Shown: piece after piece, positions 9,376 through 19,384 of the stretch | How positions within the stretch are numbered: the stretch's first letter is position 1 | How the letters are laid out: every line of letters begins with the position of its first letter | Assembly: GCA_002835545.1 (NCBI GenBank) | Contig: PIZK01000037.1 | Span: 1 to 33,562 of the forward strand | Direction: 5' to 3' | DNA: 33,562 nucleotides | Source of the DNA: Alteromonadales bacterium alter-6D02 | GTDB lineage: Bacteria; Pseudomonadota; Gammaproteobacteria; Enterobacterales; Psychrobiaceae | The notes under the pieces: model-generated | Told to the model about the DNA's origin: nothing | Databases searched by the model: none | The model's input: only the letters and a program-made list of their open reading frames with translations | Translations under genes and position numbers: made by a program

Positions 9376-12300
9376 TTACTCTTCATCAAGCTCGATGTTG
9401 ATCGCTAGAGAGCGGATTTCTTTCAACAATACGTTGAACGATTCCGGCATACCAGGATTCATATCATGCTTACCATCAACGATGTTTTTATACATCTCGG
9501 TACGACCGTTAACGTCATCAGACTTAACAGTTAGCATTTCTTGAAGTGTATATGCAGCACCGTATGCTTCTAGTGCCCATACCTCCATCTCACCGAAACG
9601 CTGACCACCGAACTGAGCTTTACCACCTAGTGGTTGCTGAGTTACAAGTGAGTAAGAACCAGTAGAACGAGCATGCATTTTGTCATCAACTAAGTGATTT
9701 AGTTTCAGCATGTACATGTAACCAACAGTTACAGGACGCTCGAACTGATCACCAGTACGACCATCAAATAATGTTAGCTGACCAGACTCTGGTAACTTAG
9801 CAAGCTTCAACATTTCTTTGATTTCAGCTTCCGTTGCACCATCGAACGCCGGTGTTGCCATTGGCAGACCACCTTGTAAGTTCTTCGCTAGGCGAATCAC
9901 TTCTTCGTCGCTAAATTCACTGAGATCTACTTTTTGATCACACTTACCAATGGCGTATGCGCGTTGGATGTAATCACGTAACTCTGCAATTTGACGTTGC
10001 TCTGCTAACATTTCAGTAATTTGGTCACCAACACCACGAGCCGCTAAGCCTAAGTGAGTTTCTAAGATCTGACCGATATTCATACGAGACGGTACACCCA
10101 GTGGGTTAAGTACGATATCTACCGTACGACCAGTCTCATCATGCGGCATATCTTCCACAGGACAAAGTTTAGAGATAACACCTTTGTTACCGTGACGACC
10201 AGCCATCTTATCACCCGGTTGGATGCGACGCTTAACAGCAAGGTAAACTTTAACAATCTTAAGTACGCCAGGCTGTAAGTCAGCACCTTGAGTGATCTTA
10301 AGACGCTTGTTCTCAAACTGCTTATCGAAATCAGCTTTAGTTTCAGCGTGTTGAGCAGCAATTTGCTCTAATGCAGTTTGGCTAGCTTCGTCATTTAACG
10401 TTTGCTCTAACCATTCACGACGTGGCATTGCACTTAACTGAGCTTGTGTTAAACCAGAAGCAAGTAGTAATTTCTCTGCACGTTCAAAAATACCATCTTC
10501 TAAGATAGTGAAAACGTCAGTTAAATCTTTCTTCGCTTCTTTAAGCTGCATTTGTTCAATTTCTAATGCACGCTTATCTTTTTCAACACCGTCACGGGTA
10601 AATACGTGAACATCGATGATCGTACCGCTTACACTGTTTGGTACACGCAGCGAGCTGTCTTTAACGTCCGATGCTTTTTCACCGAAGATAGCTCTTAATA
10701 GCTTCTCTTCAGGAGTAAGTTGTGTTTCACCTTTAGGTGTCACTTTACCTACTAAGATGTCGCCACCTTTAACTTCAGCACCGATGTAAACAACACCTGA
10801 CTCATCAAGCTTGCTTAATGCTGCTTCACCAACATTTGGAATATCAGCAGTGATATCTTCACTACCTAACTTAGTATCACGAGCGATACAAGTTAATTCC
10901 TGAATGTGGATTGTGGTGAAACGATCTTGTTGAACTACACGCTCAGAAACAAGAATCGAATCCTCAAAGTTATAACCGTTCCAAGGCATGAACGCGATAC
11001 GCATGTTTTGGCCTAGTGCCAAATCACCCATATCTGTTGATGGGCCATCGGCCATCACGTCGCCTTTAACAACCACTTCGCCAGACATTACTGTTGGACG
11101 TTGGTTAATACAGGTATTTTGGTTAGAACGCGTATATTTCGTTAAGTTGTAGATATCGATACCCGCTTCACCAGCGACTAACTCATCTTCGTTAACTTTA
11201 ACTACAATGCGAGAAGCATCAGCGTAATCAACCACACCACCACGCTTAGCAACAATGGTAACACCAGAGTCAACTGCGATAGTTTTTTCCATACCAGTAC
11301 CAACTAATGGCTTATCAGCTCTTAGAGTTGGTACGGCCTGACGTTGCATGTTCGCACCCATTAAGGCACGGTTAGCATCATCATGCTCTAGGAATGGGAT
11401 AATCGATGCAGCCACAGAAATAATTTGCTGTGGTGATACATCCATATAGTCAATTTGATCACCGTGCATAAAGGTAGATTCACCCTTAGTACGACAAGCA
11501 ACTAATTCTTCAGCTAAGCGGTTATCTTTATCGATAATCGCAGAAGCCTGTGCAACAACGAAGTTTGTTTCTTCGATAGCTGATAAGAAATCAACTTCAT
11601 CAGTAACAACGCCATCAACTACTTTACGGTATGGTGTTTCTAAGAAACCGTAATCATTGGTTTTAGCGTAAGACGCTAATGAGTTGATTAGACCGATGTT
11701 TGGTCCCTCAGGCGTTTCGATTGGACATAAACGACCGTAGTGAGTCGGATGTACATCTCGAACCTCAAAGCCAGCACGTTCACGCGTTAAACCACCAGGG
11801 CCTAATGCAGAGATACGACGCTTATGAGTTACTTCAGATAATGGGTTATTTTGGTCCATGAACTGAGATAACTGGCTAGAGCCAAAGAATTCTTTAACAG
11901 CAGCAGAAATAGGCTTAGCGTTAATTAAATCTTGTGGCATAACTTCAGCTAAGTCACCAAGAGATAAACGCTCTTTTACAGCACGTTCTACACGTACTAA
12001 ACCAACGCGGAATTGGTTTTCAGCCATTTCACCAACTGAACGAATACGACGGTTACCAAGGTGATCGATATCATCCACTTCGCCTTTACCGTTTCGGATA
12101 TCAATCAGGGTTTTCATAACCGCGATAATATCTTCTTTCGATAACGTGCCCGTGCTTAAATCTTCATCGCTATTAACACGAGCGTTAAATTTCATACGAC
12201 CTACTTTAGATAGATCATAACGCTCTTCATTGAAGAATAAGTTTTCGAATAAACCTTCAGCAGCATCTTTCGTTGGTGGCTCACCAGGACGCATCATACG

Positions 12301-13404
12301 GTAGATTTCAACTAACGCTTCTAAGCGATTCGTTGTTGAATCAACACGCAATGTGTCTGACATGAATGGGCCGTTGTCTAGGTCATTGAAGTAGATAGTA
12401 TCGAACTGTTTGATACCCGCTTCTGACATAGCAGCTAAGCTTTCTAACGTAATCTCGTCATTAGCATTGATGATAACTTCACCTGTATCACTGTTAACGT
12501 GAGTACGGTTTACCACTTTACCAATAACGTATTCAGTAGGTACTTCTACTGTTGTTAGTTTTGATTTTGTCATTTGACGAACGTGACGCGCTGTAATACG
12601 ACGACCCGTTTCAACAATCACTTCACCTTCTGCATCTTTAATATCAAATACAGCAGTGTCGCCACGTAAACGATCCGGGTAAAGATCCATGATGATCTTA
12701 CCGCGCTTAATCGCAAAACCTGTAGTTTCAAAGAATAGATCTAAGATCTCTTCAGTTTCCATGCCCATGGCACGAAGAATAATAGACGCAGGTAGTTTAC
12801 GACGACGATCGATACGTACGAATACAGCATCTTTAGGATCGAATTCGAAGTCTAACCATGAACCACGGTAAGGAATAACACGTGCATTATGCAGGATCTT
12901 ACCTGATGAATGTGTTTTACCTTTATCATGATCGAAGAATACACCAGGAGAACGGTGTAATTGAGAAACGATAACACGCTCTGTACCATTGATTACAAAA
13001 GTCGCATTGTCAGTCATTAATGGGATTTCGCCCATGTAAACTTCTTGCTCTTTAATATCTTTGATAGTCCCTTTTGGTGCTTCACGATCAAATAATACTA
13101 AACGAAGTTTTACGCGTAATGGCGCACTATAAGTGATACCACGGATTTGACATTCTTTAACGTCAAATACTGGTGTACCTAGCTTATAGCTGACATATTG
13201 CAGTTCTGCATAGCCAGAAAAGCTCTTGATAGGGAAAATAGATCGGAATGCGGCTTCTAAACCAAGCTCACCTTCGTGATCCATGCTGATAAATCTGGCA
13301 AAAGAGTCCTTTTGGATATCCAAAAGCTGTGGGATTTCAACCACTTGAGGACGCTTACCAAAATCCTTACGGATACGTTTTTTTTCGTTACTAGAGTAAA
13401 CCAT
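9376..13404 (-). CDS. rpoB: DNA-directed RNA polymerase subunit beta
   Basis: 1342 residues, the same length as in E. coli. The ATG at 13404 is preceded by GAGGAA. The rifampicin-binding region ([15 protein letters not shown], then [14 protein letters not shown]) has the wild-type residues at the classic resistance positions. The C-terminal active-site region [13 protein letters not shown] and the clamp-anchoring part [25 protein letters not shown] are intact. It is separated from rplL by an unusually long 479-bp stretch with an attenuator-like hairpin, so its expression relative to rplJL is probably set there. Confidence 0.99.
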   Translation of the reverse strand: MVYSSNEKKRIRKDFGKRPQVVEIPQLLDIQKDSFARFISMDHEGELGLEAAFRSIFPIKSFSGYAELQYVSYKLGTPVFDVKECQIRGITYSAPLRVKLRLVLFDREAPKGTIKDIKEQEVYMGEIPLMTDNATFVINGTERVIVSQLHRSPGVFFDHDKGKTHSSGKILHNARVIPYRGSWLDFEFDPKDAVFVRIDRRRKLPASIILRAMGMETEEILDLFFETTGFAIKRGKIIMDLYPDRLRGDTAVFDIKDAEGEVIVETGRRITARHVRQMTKSKLTTVEVPTEYVIGKVVNRTHVNSDTGEVIINANDEITLESLAAMSEAGIKQFDTIYFNDLDNGPFMSDTLRVDSTTNRLEALVEIYRMMRPGEPPTKDAAEGLFENLFFNEERYDLSKVGRMKFNARVNSDEDLSTGTLSKEDIIAVMKTLIDIRNGKGEVDDIDHLGNRRIRSVGEMAENQFRVGLVRVERAVKERLSLGDLAEVMPQDLINAKPISAAVKEFFGSSQLSQFMDQNNPLSEVTHKRRISALGPGGLTRERAGFEVRDVHPTHYGRLCPIETPEGPNIGLINSLASYAKTNDYGFLETPYRKVVDGVVTDEVDFLSAIEETNFVVAQASAIIDKDNRLAEELVACRTKGESTFMHGDQIDYMDVSPQQIISVAASIIPFLEHDDANRALMGANMQRQAVPTLRADKPLVGTGMEKTIAVDSGVTIVAKRGGVVDYADASRIVVKVNEDELVAGEAGIDIYNLTKYTRSNQNTCINQRPTVMSGEVVVKGDVMADGPSTDMGDLALGQNMRIAFMPWNGYNFEDSILVSERVVQQDRFTTIHIQELTCIARDTKLGSEDITADIPNVGEAALSKLDESGVVYIGAEVKGGDILVGKVTPKGETQLTPEEKLLRAIFGEKASDVKDSSLRVPNSVSGTIIDVHVFTRDGVEKDKRALEIEQMQLKEAKKDLTDVFTILEDGIFERAEKLLLASGLTQAQLSAMPRREWLEQTLNDEASQTALEQIAAQHAETKADFDKQFENKRLKITQGADLQPGVLKIVKVYLAVKRRIQPGDKMAGRHGNKGVISKLCPVEDMPHDETGRTVDIVLNPLGVPSRMNIGQILETHLGLAARGVGDQITEMLAEQRQIAELRDYIQRAYAIGKCDQKVDLSEFSDEEVIRLAKNLQGGLPMATPAFDGATEAEIKEMLKLAKLPESGQLTLFDGRTGDQFERPVTVGYMYMLKLNHLVDDKMHARSTGSYSLVTQQPLGGKAQFGGQRFGEMEVWALEAYGAAYTLQEMLTVKSDDVNGRTEMYKNIVDGKHDMNPGMPESFNVLLKEIRSLAINIELDEE

Positions 13405-13883
13405 TGGTTTCCTCGAATTAGCTGACGTTTGACAACTGTTATCTAGCTTTATGGTATTGATTTACCACCTAAATAACCGCGAAAATAATAACACTTTTGG
13501 TAAGAACCTACCCAGTAATCTCTGGTAGGGACTGGATACTAAATTTAACAATAGCTCTCAAATTGAGTCTGACATCATCAAATAAGTATGTTTACCAATT
13601 TCCTTAATAACCTGAACATTTTTCACGGTCTAAACGAATGATAGCCGCGTTATTTATTATCTATGTAGAACAACTATATATGATAATAAATGCCTTGCTC
13701 TAATCCGTTTATCCTCGTTACAAAATTGGTCAGTTAATTAATACAATTGGTAGTAAAACTCATGGCGTAAATAGTGTGAAATCTGCCATGTTTTTTAGCG
13801 CAAAAAGGCTGGTGATTATAAAATCACCAGCCTTGCGCCTAATTATGCAATATAACTAGGCGGCACTCAAATAAGGGTTAACC
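13405..13883 (-). promoter_or_regulatory. rplL-rpoB spacer, 479 bp without a gene
   Basis: No open frame of note. It holds the strong hairpin at 13802-13832 directly after rplL and a second, bulged hairpin (CCTACC 13507-13512 with GGTAGG 13524-13529, extended by CAG/CTG across a one-base bulge). In E. coli this spacer contains a partial terminator and an RNase III site, and the same roles are plausible here. I searched the minus strand for a dedicated rpoB promoter and found no convincing -35/-10 pair. Confidence 0.5.
13802..13832 (-). terminator. rplL terminator/attenuator
   Basis: Perfect 11-bp stem GGCTGGTGATT (13807-13817) and AATCACCAGCC (13822-13832) with a 4-nt loop. On the minus strand it is followed by T5. 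It sits 51 bp after the rplL stop. Because rpoBC follow on the same strand, it is probably a leaky attenuator that lowers rpoBC transcription relative to rplJL, as known in E. coli. Confidence 0.85.
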
Positions 13884-14249
13884 TTATTTAAGTTCAACTG
13901 TAAGACCTGCGTCTTCCAGAGTTTTCTTAAGCTCTTCAGCTTCTGCTTTCTCAACGCCTTCTTTGATGGCAACTGGAGCAGATTCAACCATAGCTTTAGC
14001 TTCTTTAAGGCCTAGACCTGTAGCGCCACGAACAGCTTTGATTGCAGCAACTTTAGCGTCACCGAAAGAAGCAAGAATTACGTCGAATTCTGATTGCTCT
14101 TCAGCAGCTTCAGCAGCACCACCAGCAACAGCAACAGCTGCAGCAGCAGAAACGCCGAATTTTTCTTCCATTGCTTCGATTAGTTCTACAACGTCCATTA
14201 CTGACATTTCAGCAACAGCGTTTAGGATATCGTCTTTAGATACAGACAT
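13884..14249 (-). CDS. rplL: 50S ribosomal protein L7/L12
   Basis: Stalk protein, present in several copies per ribosome, that recruits translation GTPases. I set the start at the ATG at 14249 (121 residues, [20 protein letters not shown]), which matches the family. The frame extends 9 codons upstream to another ATG, but AGGA at 14259-14262 supports the inner start. The order is N-terminal dimerisation domain, Ala-rich hinge (about 37-52) and the globular C-terminal domain with [15 protein letters not shown]. It follows rplJ. Confidence 0.97.
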   Translation of the reverse strand: MSVSKDDILNAVAEMSVMDVVELIEAMEEKFGVSAAAAVAVAGGAAEAAEEQSEFDVILASFGDAKVAAIKAVRGATGLGLKEAKAMVESAPVAIKEGVEKAEAEELKKTLEDAGLTVELK

Positions 14250-14345
14250 GGTATACATTCCTAATATTGTGAACACAATTCAAGATGAATTTGCGTTCTA
14301 AAAAATTGATTATAAAAACAGTGATAAAGTCTCGATATCGAGAGA

Positions 14346-14837
14346 TTACGCTGCTTCTTCCTTCTGATCGCGAATTGCCGCAATAGTGCGAACAAGTTTG
14401 CCAGCAGAAGCTTCTTTCATTGCGCTCATTAGTCGTGCAATAGCTTCGTCTTTCGTTGGAAGCGTTGCAAGAACTTCTGGGTCACAAGAAGCGCCTTCAA
14501 ATGCAGCAGCTAGTACTTCAAAGTTTTCTTCAGCTTTCGCGAAGTCTTTAAAGATACGAGCACCAGCACCCGGATGTTCACTTGAAAATGCAATCAGAGT
14601 TGGACCTTTGAAAGTATCAGATAGACACTCAAAATCAGTACCAACTAGAGCACGTTTAACTAGCGTATTACGTACAACTTGTACATGAACACCAGCTTCA
14701 CGAGCTTGCTTACGCATAGCTGTCATTGCACCTAAAGTAACACCACGAGAGTCAGCAACTACTGCAGACAGAGCGCTTTTGGCGACCTCATTGACTTCAG
14801 CAACGATTGCTTTTTTGTCTTCAAGTCTTAATGCCAT
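14346..14837 (-). CDS. rplJ: 50S ribosomal protein L10
   Basis: Base of the L7/L12 stalk, and autorepressor of its own operon in E. coli. The start is chosen at the ATG at 14837 (163 residues, [20 protein letters not shown]) because AGGAG at 14846-14850 is 8 nt from it; the in-frame ATG at 14843 is only 2 nt from that site. Conserved ADSRGVT and RNTL motifs bind 23S rRNA, and the C-terminal helix that anchors L12 dimers is present. A 369-bp leader lies upstream. Confidence 0.97.
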   Translation of the reverse strand: MALRLEDKKAIVAEVNEVAKSALSAVVADSRGVTLGAMTAMRKQAREAGVHVQVVRNTLVKRALVGTDFECLSDTFKGPTLIAFSSEHPGAGARIFKDFAKAEENFEVLAAAFEGASCDPEVLATLPTKDEAIARLMSAMKEASAGKLVRTIAAIRDQKEEAA

Positions 14838-15125
14838 TGGCATAACTCCTGGTTCACTCCGAGATAACTCGGAACTTTAGTAAAACCCTAAATCAAAACA
14901 ACTTAGAGTGTGAACACGGTAAAAAAACAAAACATAGGAATGTTTGGATTCACACCGTCTGCGTAGGACATACTTTTTACAAATACGATTAAGCGTTGTT
15001 TTTACGAAATCACTAGTAAACTAGGTGACTTCAGTCAATCGCAGCTCCTACGGTCTTGGACGAGAGCTTGACCTTAATAAATGAAATAATCATCTACTAA
15101 TCTGTCAAACCTCAACCCATTAGGG
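14838..15125 (-). promoter_or_regulatory. rplJ mRNA leader, probable L10 autoregulatory element
   Basis: Long untranslated leader between the rplJ promoter and the rplJ start, with no gene. In gammaproteobacteria the L10-(L12)4 complex binds here to repress rplJL translation. One stem is visible: GTGTGAA (14908-14914) with TTCACAC (14949-14955). The identification rests on position and this partial structure; I did not fold the whole leader. Confidence 0.6.
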
Positions 15126-15131
15126 CGCAAA

Positions 15132-15166
15132 ATTATACAGCAGTTGACTAATAAAACAAGTGTCAA
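15132..15166 (-). promoter_or_regulatory. Promoter of rplJL(-rpoBC)
   Basis: On the minus strand, a consensus TATAAT (15132-15137) with TTGTTT (15154-15159) 16 nt upstream, followed by TTTGCGCCC. A TTGACA (15161-15166) also lies nearby but at 23 nt, which is too far to be the partner -35. It sits just downstream of the rplA stop. Confidence 0.65.
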
Positions 15167-15212
15167 ATTAACCAACGTTTGTGATCACGCCCTAAGATAA
15201 TACTAAATAGTA

Positions 15213-15917
15213 TTAGCTAGCTTTTGTCTCGATAGTTGCTTGGTCGATTTCAACACCAGCACCCATTGTAGTAGACAAAGTAACTTTCTTAAGGAAAGTA
15301 CCTTTAGCACCAGATGGCTTAGCTTTGTTTAAAGCGATAAGCAGTGCTTCTAGGTTTTCTTTAATTTGAGTGTTATCAAAGCTAACGTTACCGATTGTAG
15401 AATGGATGATACCATTCTTGTCGTTACGGTAACGAACCTGACCAGCTTTAGCATTTTTAACTGCTGTAGCAACGTCTGGAGTTACAGTACCAACTTTCGG
15501 GTTAGGCATTAAACCACGTGGGCCTAAGATAGTACCTAACTGACCAACAACGCGCATTGCATCTGGAGATGCGATAACTACGTCAAAGTTCATTTCGCCG
15601 CCTTTAACAGCTGCAGCTAGGTCATCCATACCAACGATGTCTGCACCAGCTTCTTTAGCTTTCTCTGCATTTGCACCTTGAGTGAATACAGCAACGCGTA
15701 CGTTACGACCAGTACCGTGTGGTAAAACAGTCGCGCCGCGAACGTTTTGGTCAGAACGACGTGGGTCAACACCTAGGTTAACCGCTACATCTACACTTTC
15801 AGTGAATTTAGCAGTTGCTAATTCTTTTAAAAGTGTAACTGCTTCGTTGATATCGTAAGCTTTTAGTGAATCAGTCTTTTCACGGATAAGCTTCATGCGC
15901 TTAGTTAATTTAGCCAT
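15213..15917 (-). CDS. rplA: 50S ribosomal protein L1
   Basis: Stalk protein at the ribosomal E site, 234 residues as in E. coli. It shows the conserved [19 protein letters not shown] and [15 protein letters not shown] segments. In E. coli L1 represses its own mRNA near the rplK start. The ATG at 15917 follows rplK by 5 bp, so the two genes are translationally linked. Confidence 0.98.
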   Translation of the reverse strand: MAKLTKRMKLIREKTDSLKAYDINEAVTLLKELATAKFTESVDVAVNLGVDPRRSDQNVRGATVLPHGTGRNVRVAVFTQGANAEKAKEAGADIVGMDDLAAAVKGGEMNFDVVIASPDAMRVVGQLGTILGPRGLMPNPKVGTVTPDVATAVKNAKAGQVRYRNDKNGIIHSTIGNVSFDNTQIKENLEALLIALNKAKPSGAKGTFLKKVTLSTTMGAGVEIDQATIETKAS

Positions 15918-15922
15918 TATTC

Positions 15923-16351
15923 TTATCCTTCTACGTTCAGACCCATTGCACGAGCAGAGCCGGCAATAGAGTTAACATTCGCTTCTAAATCAGCACCAGT
16001 TAAATCAGCTGCTTTAGTAGCAACGATTTCTTCTAACTGTGCACGAGTTACAGTACCAACCTTTTCAGTGTTTGGACGGCCTGAACCACTCTTGATACCA
16101 GCAGCTTTCTTAAGAAGGTAAGCAGCAGGTGGAGTCTTAGTTTCGAACGTGAAAGAACGATCGTTGTAAACTGTGATAACTACAGGTACTGGAGCACCTT
16201 TATCAAGTGAATCTGTTGCTGCGTTGAACGCTTTACAGAATTCCATGATGTTAACACCGTGTTGACCTAATGCAGGACCTACCGGTGGTGACGGGTTAGC
16301 TGCACCAGCAGCAACCTGTAGCTTAATATAAGCTTGGACTTTCTTAGCCAT
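15923..16351 (-). CDS. rplK: 50S ribosomal protein L11
   Basis: 142 residues, the typical length. It has the N-terminal proline-rich [24 protein letters not shown], which forms the thiostrepton-binding region with 23S rRNA, and the C-terminal RNA-binding domain. In E. coli L11 is needed for RelA activation. The ATG at 16351 is preceded by a TAGGAAAT site. It is the first gene after the promoter at 16438-16466. Confidence 0.98.
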   Translation of the reverse strand: MAKKVQAYIKLQVAAGAANPSPPVGPALGQHGVNIMEFCKAFNAATDSLDKGAPVPVVITVYNDRSFTFETKTPPAAYLLKKAAGIKSGSGRPNTEKVGTVTRAQLEEIVATKAADLTGADLEANVNSIAGSARAMGLNVEG

Positions 16352-16428
16352 TTTTCTATTTCCTAGTGTGGGTATAACGCCTATTAATACGTCTAATTTA
16401 GACCTACCTTCAGCTTCCCGTTAATTAA

Positions 16429-16466
16429 GGGCGGCGAATTATAGCGATAATTCGCCGCCCTGCCAA
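16429..16466 (-). promoter_or_regulatory. rplKA promoter embedded in a perfect 14-bp inverted repeat
   Basis: On the minus strand, TTGGCA (16461-16466), a 17-nt spacer and TATAAT (16438-16443), then the GC-rich discriminator TCGCCGCCC, typical of stringent promoters. The spacer, -10 and discriminator lie inside a perfect palindrome with arms 16429-16442 (GGGCGGCGAATTAT) and 16447-16460 and a 4-nt centre. No T-tract flanks it, so it is not a standard terminator. Confidence 0.8.
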
Positions 16467-16730
16467 GTAAACTGCTAGTTATTTAACCAACTAAGTTAAA
16501 TACACCAGCAATTCACCTTAAATTACAATATCTCTTAGATAAAAATAATTAATTTATCTCAAAGCTGTTTGGTGCAAACTCTAGGAGAACGCGCGCAGCT
16601 TACGCATGTAAGTACTTCAGGCTTCCTGCCTTACGCTCTCCGAGCCGACTGTGTCGTTCAAATCTATTCCCGATAAATTTGTGAGCACGTTCGACACAGA
16701 GGTTGTGCCTAACAGCGACGAGGTAATTAA
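16467..16730 (-). other. nusG-rplK spacer with structured elements (no gene)
   Basis: Between the nusG stop and the rplK promoter. Two inverted-repeat structures are visible: CTGTGTCG (16649-16656) with CGACACAG (16692-16699); and an outer stem (16584-16591 with 16634-16641, one G-U pair on the minus strand) enclosing two small hairpins, CTTAC/GTAAG (16599-16612) and CAGG/CCTG (about 16618-16628). No clear T-tract was found. It could be a terminator region, a processing site or a dispersed repeat. Confidence 0.5.
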
Positions 16731-17285
16731 TTATTGGTCGTCTTTTTCGATTTGGCCAAACTCTAGTTCTACTGGAGTTGAACGACCAAAGATAAGAACA
16801 GACACTTTTACGCGACTTTTCTCGTAATCCACTTCTTCAACTGTTGCATTGAAGTCAGCAAATGGACCATCGTTAACACGAACAATCTCGCCCACTTCAA
16901 ATAGTGTGCGCGGTTTAGGAGAGTCAACAGAGTCTTGTAAGCGTTGTAGGATACGCTCAGCTTCAGCTGAAGATATCGGCGCAGGGCGGTCACTTGTTCC
17001 GCCAATGAAGCCCATTACGCGAGGAACGTTCTTCACTAAATGCCAGCTATCTTCATTCATCACCATTTTAACTAACACGTAGCCTGGGAAGAATTTACGA
17101 GTACTTTTACTCTTTTTACCTGCACGCATTTCGACAACTTCTTCAGTTGGAACAAGAATCTCTTCGAAAAGATCTTCCATCTCGTGAATAGCAACATGCT
17201 CGATAAGTGTTTTCTGTACACGTTGTTCGTAACCTGAAAAGGCTTGTACAACGTACCATCTAAATTTTGGTTGTTCTTCTGACAT
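16731..17285 (-). CDS. nusG: Transcription termination/antitermination factor NusG
   Basis: Elongation factor that binds RNA polymerase with its N-terminal NGN domain and Rho or S10 with its C-terminal KOW domain. I set the start at the ATG at 17285 (184 residues, [20 protein letters not shown]). An upstream in-frame ATG would add 11 unsupported residues, and AGG at 17295-17297 favours the inner one. Conserved motifs are [22 protein letters not shown] and the KOW part [19 protein letters not shown]. It starts 4 bp after secE ends; its ribosome binding site lies inside secE, so the two are coupled. Confidence 0.97.
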   Translation of the reverse strand: MSEEQPKFRWYVVQAFSGYEQRVQKTLIEHVAIHEMEDLFEEILVPTEEVVEMRAGKKSKSTRKFFPGYVLVKMVMNEDSWHLVKNVPRVMGFIGGTSDRPAPISSAEAERILQRLQDSVDSPKPRTLFEVGEIVRVNDGPFADFNATVEEVDYEKSRVKVSVLIFGRSTPVELEFGQIEKDDQ

Positions 17286-17289
17286 AATA

Positions 17290-17673
17290 TTAAACCTGGA
17301 TGCCTGTAATAAAGCCAACGACTCTGACTAAAATGCCGTCTAGTCCCCATAGGACTAATGCCATCACACCTGTTGCTGCTAATACGATTAATGTTGTATT
17401 AATAGCTTCTTTACGTGTTGGCCAAACGACTTTACGAATTTCAAGACGAGATTCCTTCGCGAATGCAATTGCATCACGACCTTTCTCTGTTTGCGAAGCA
17501 ACAGCCATTGCAACACCTACTGCAGCTAACACGCCAATCGCACGTATTAACACAGAAACTTCTTCACCGTAGATATAGTTACCTACAACAGCACCAGCTA
17601 ATAATCCGATGACGACAATCCATTTAGCTAGATCCATCGACCCGCCCTGGCTTTCAGTATTTGTTGCGTTCAT
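17290..17673 (-). CDS. secE: Preprotein translocase subunit SecE
   Basis: Essential membrane subunit of the SecYEG channel, 127 residues as in E. coli. It has three hydrophobic segments (about 14-34, 40-59 and 94-117). The conserved amphipathic cytoplasmic stretch [20 protein letters not shown] precedes the third helix and is diagnostic. It forms an operon with nusG. Upstream lies a leader with two strong hairpins and a candidate promoter. Confidence 0.97.
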   Translation of the reverse strand: MNATNTESQGGSMDLAKWIVVIGLLAGAVVGNYIYGEEVSVLIRAIGVLAAVGVAMAVASQTEKGRDAIAFAKESRLEIRKVVWPTRKEAINTTLIVLAATGVMALVLWGLDGILVRVVGFITGIQV

Positions 17674-17744
17674 TTTACCACTGTCCCAATAGTTGTATCG
17701 CTACCCAAAGGCTTACTGCCCAAGGGGATTCACAGTTCATTACA

Positions 17745-17813
17745 TCGCTATTTAGAACACATAGTATCTCTAAATAGCGACCATAAATTAAGCCCTGTCG
17801 AAACAGGGCTTAA
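17745..17813 (-). other. Two adjacent perfect hairpins in the secE leader
   Basis: Hairpin 1 is TTAAGCCCTGT (17788-17798) with ACAGGGCTTAA (17803-17813), 11 bp, with a TTCG loop when read on the minus strand. Hairpin 2 is TCGCTATTTAGA (17745-17756) with TCTAAATAGCGA (17769-17780), 12 bp with a 12-nt loop. Neither is followed by a strong T-tract on the minus strand. They may be a leftover terminator of a gene once upstream, or a leader structure controlling secE-nusG. Apart from these and the candidate promoter, the 335 bp between secE and the gene at 18009 show nothing. Confidence 0.7.
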
Positions 17814-17828
17814 AAAAATTAGCGCGTT

Positions 17829-17857
17829 ATTGTAATTTGAACCACAAGATATAGCAA
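17829..17857 (-). promoter_or_regulatory. Candidate secE-nusG promoter
   Basis: On the minus strand, TTGCTA (17852-17857), a 17-nt spacer and TACAAT (17829-17834), followed by AACGCGC. Another possible pair is TTGTCA (17870-17875) with TATATC (17848-17853) at 16 nt. The assignment between them is uncertain. Confidence 0.5.
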
Positions 17858-18008
17858 GGTATTAAGCGGTGACAACACTTAAAAAATGTGAGTGAGAAGC
17901 CATAATTAGATTGTTTTATCATCCATTGGTGTAATACAATCGATGGCGTTGTGGCTAATACTTTAGACTAAAATTAAGATTAGGGTAACACCTAACATTG
18001 GAATATTT

Positions 18009-19346
18009 TTGATTAAACGACGTGCATCATTCGAAAAGTTTTTGCAATCTCCGTTTGCAATGATACTGCCTATTTCAATATGGGCTGTACTGACTTTTTC
18101 ATCATTCTATTGGAATCATCAAATAATCCAAAGCTCTAGCCATCAAGCATTCACAATGCGTGGTGAAATGAGTAAGAATCTTTCAGATATTATCATGACT
18201 TGGGCTAGCAGCCATGAAGCTATCTATGTCCCTCTCACTGAAAAAACACCATCAAGTCCCTATTTTGATATTAAAAATAAAGATATTAAAACAAGTGATG
18301 GAGTAGCGCTGACTCAATTATCTGCCGGGCAAATTCTCTCTCAGCTAAGTTTGCTACTCGATAAAGACTCGGTTGAATTTCAATTAATTTCAACTCAACC
18401 ACTAAACCCCGCTAACCAAGCCAGTACTTGGCAAATAAAAGTGTTACAGTCGCTGTTAGATGATTCACAACGTCATATAGAAGAACGAAACGGGCAGTTT
18501 TATTATATTGCCCCCCTGTTCGCTGAACAAAGCTGCTTAGATTGTCATAAGGACAACCAAACTGCAGACTTACTCGGCGCCGTGAGTTTTAATTACCCCA
18601 TTGAGCGCCTCGAACAGCGACTCGATCCTCTTCACAATCAAAACACTTTTATCCATAGCGCGATTTTTATCATCCTGAGTTTGATTAGCGCACTAGCAAT
18701 CTATCACGTAAGATCATTAGTTAATCGGATATCCGCACAAAAAGCACAGCGTGAAGAGACGATACGTTTAAAAACAAAAAACCTGCATCAAGAAATTGAA
18801 CAACATAAAGTTGCTCGCGCTGAATTGCAACGCCTCGCGACTCACGATCCACTCACGGGGATCAGAAACAGACGCCATTTTATTGATTCATTGCACAACG
18901 AAATTAAGCGATATCAACGCTATAAAAGTAACTTCTCCCTATTAATGCTCGATTTAGATCACTTTAAAAAAGTAAACGATACCTATGGCCATGATTGCGG
19001 AGATTATGTACTGCAATGTTTTGCTAAAGAAATTCAAGAAAATTTACGACAAAGCGATGTGTTTGTCCGTTATGGCGGAGAAGAGTTTGCAATTATAGCG
19101 ACTAATACTCAATTAGACGCTGCTGAACGCTTTGCTCAAAAATTAACTAAAACAGTAGAAGCATTAACAATTATTTATCACCAGCAAACTGTTAACATCA
19201 CCGTAAGCATCGGTGTGGCCGCACCATCACTTTTAAAAACGTCAAGCCCAGAATCCTTAATATCGCTTGCCGATAGTGCGCTATATCAAGCAAAAGCATT
19301 AGGGCGTAATCGTGCTATTTGTGCGACGCCGGATTACGATACTTAA
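18009..19346 (+). CDS. Membrane diguanylate cyclase with periplasmic haem-type (DUF3365/Tll0287-like) sensor
   Basis: Makes the second messenger c-di-GMP. The 445 residues are arranged as membrane helix 1 (18-35), a periplasmic sensor domain (about 40-210) with a CLDCH haem c attachment motif at 176-180, helix 2 (214-233), a short coiled coil (245-275) and a GGDEF domain (276-440). The active-site motif is GGEEF (356-360), a working variant, and RQSD at 347-350 is the product-inhibition site five residues before it. The sensor resembles DUF3365 proteins, which bind haem c and may sense redox state or a gas ligand; the ligand here is unknown. The start is a TTG with a weak GGAA nearby; an ATG at 18060 would shorten the first helix. 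It is divergent from secE and 38 bp before the response regulator. Confidence 0.88.
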   Translation: MIKRRASFEKFLQSPFAMILPISIWAVLTFSSFYWNHQIIQSSSHQAFTMRGEMSKNLSDIIMTWASSHEAIYVPLTEKTPSSPYFDIKNKDIKTSDGVALTQLSAGQILSQLSLLLDKDSVEFQLISTQPLNPANQASTWQIKVLQSLLDDSQRHIEERNGQFYYIAPLFAEQSCLDCHKDNQTADLLGAVSFNYPIERLEQRLDPLHNQNTFIHSAIFIILSLISALAIYHVRSLVNRISAQKAQREETIRLKTKNLHQEIEQHKVARAELQRLATHDPLTGIRNRRHFIDSLHNEIKRYQRYKSNFSLLMLDLDHFKKVNDTYGHDCGDYVLQCFAKEIQENLRQSDVFVRYGGEEFAIIATNTQLDAAERFAQKLTKTVEALTIIYHQQTVNITVSIGVAAPSLLKTSSPESLISLADSALYQAKALGRNRAICATPDYDT

Positions 19347-19384
19347 CCTGTGTAAAACATATCTAGCGACATGGAGCGCCCCCT

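Noticed and set aside
11700-11900. Possible rifampicin-resistance changes in rpoB
   Set aside because: The residues of the resistance region match the wild-type E. coli sequence at the classic positions; the one difference (Val in SEVTHKRR) is conservative.
15132-15166. TTGACA (15161-15166) as -35 partner of the TATAAT before rplJ
   Set aside because: The spacing is 23 nt, too long; TTGTTT at 16 nt is a better partner.
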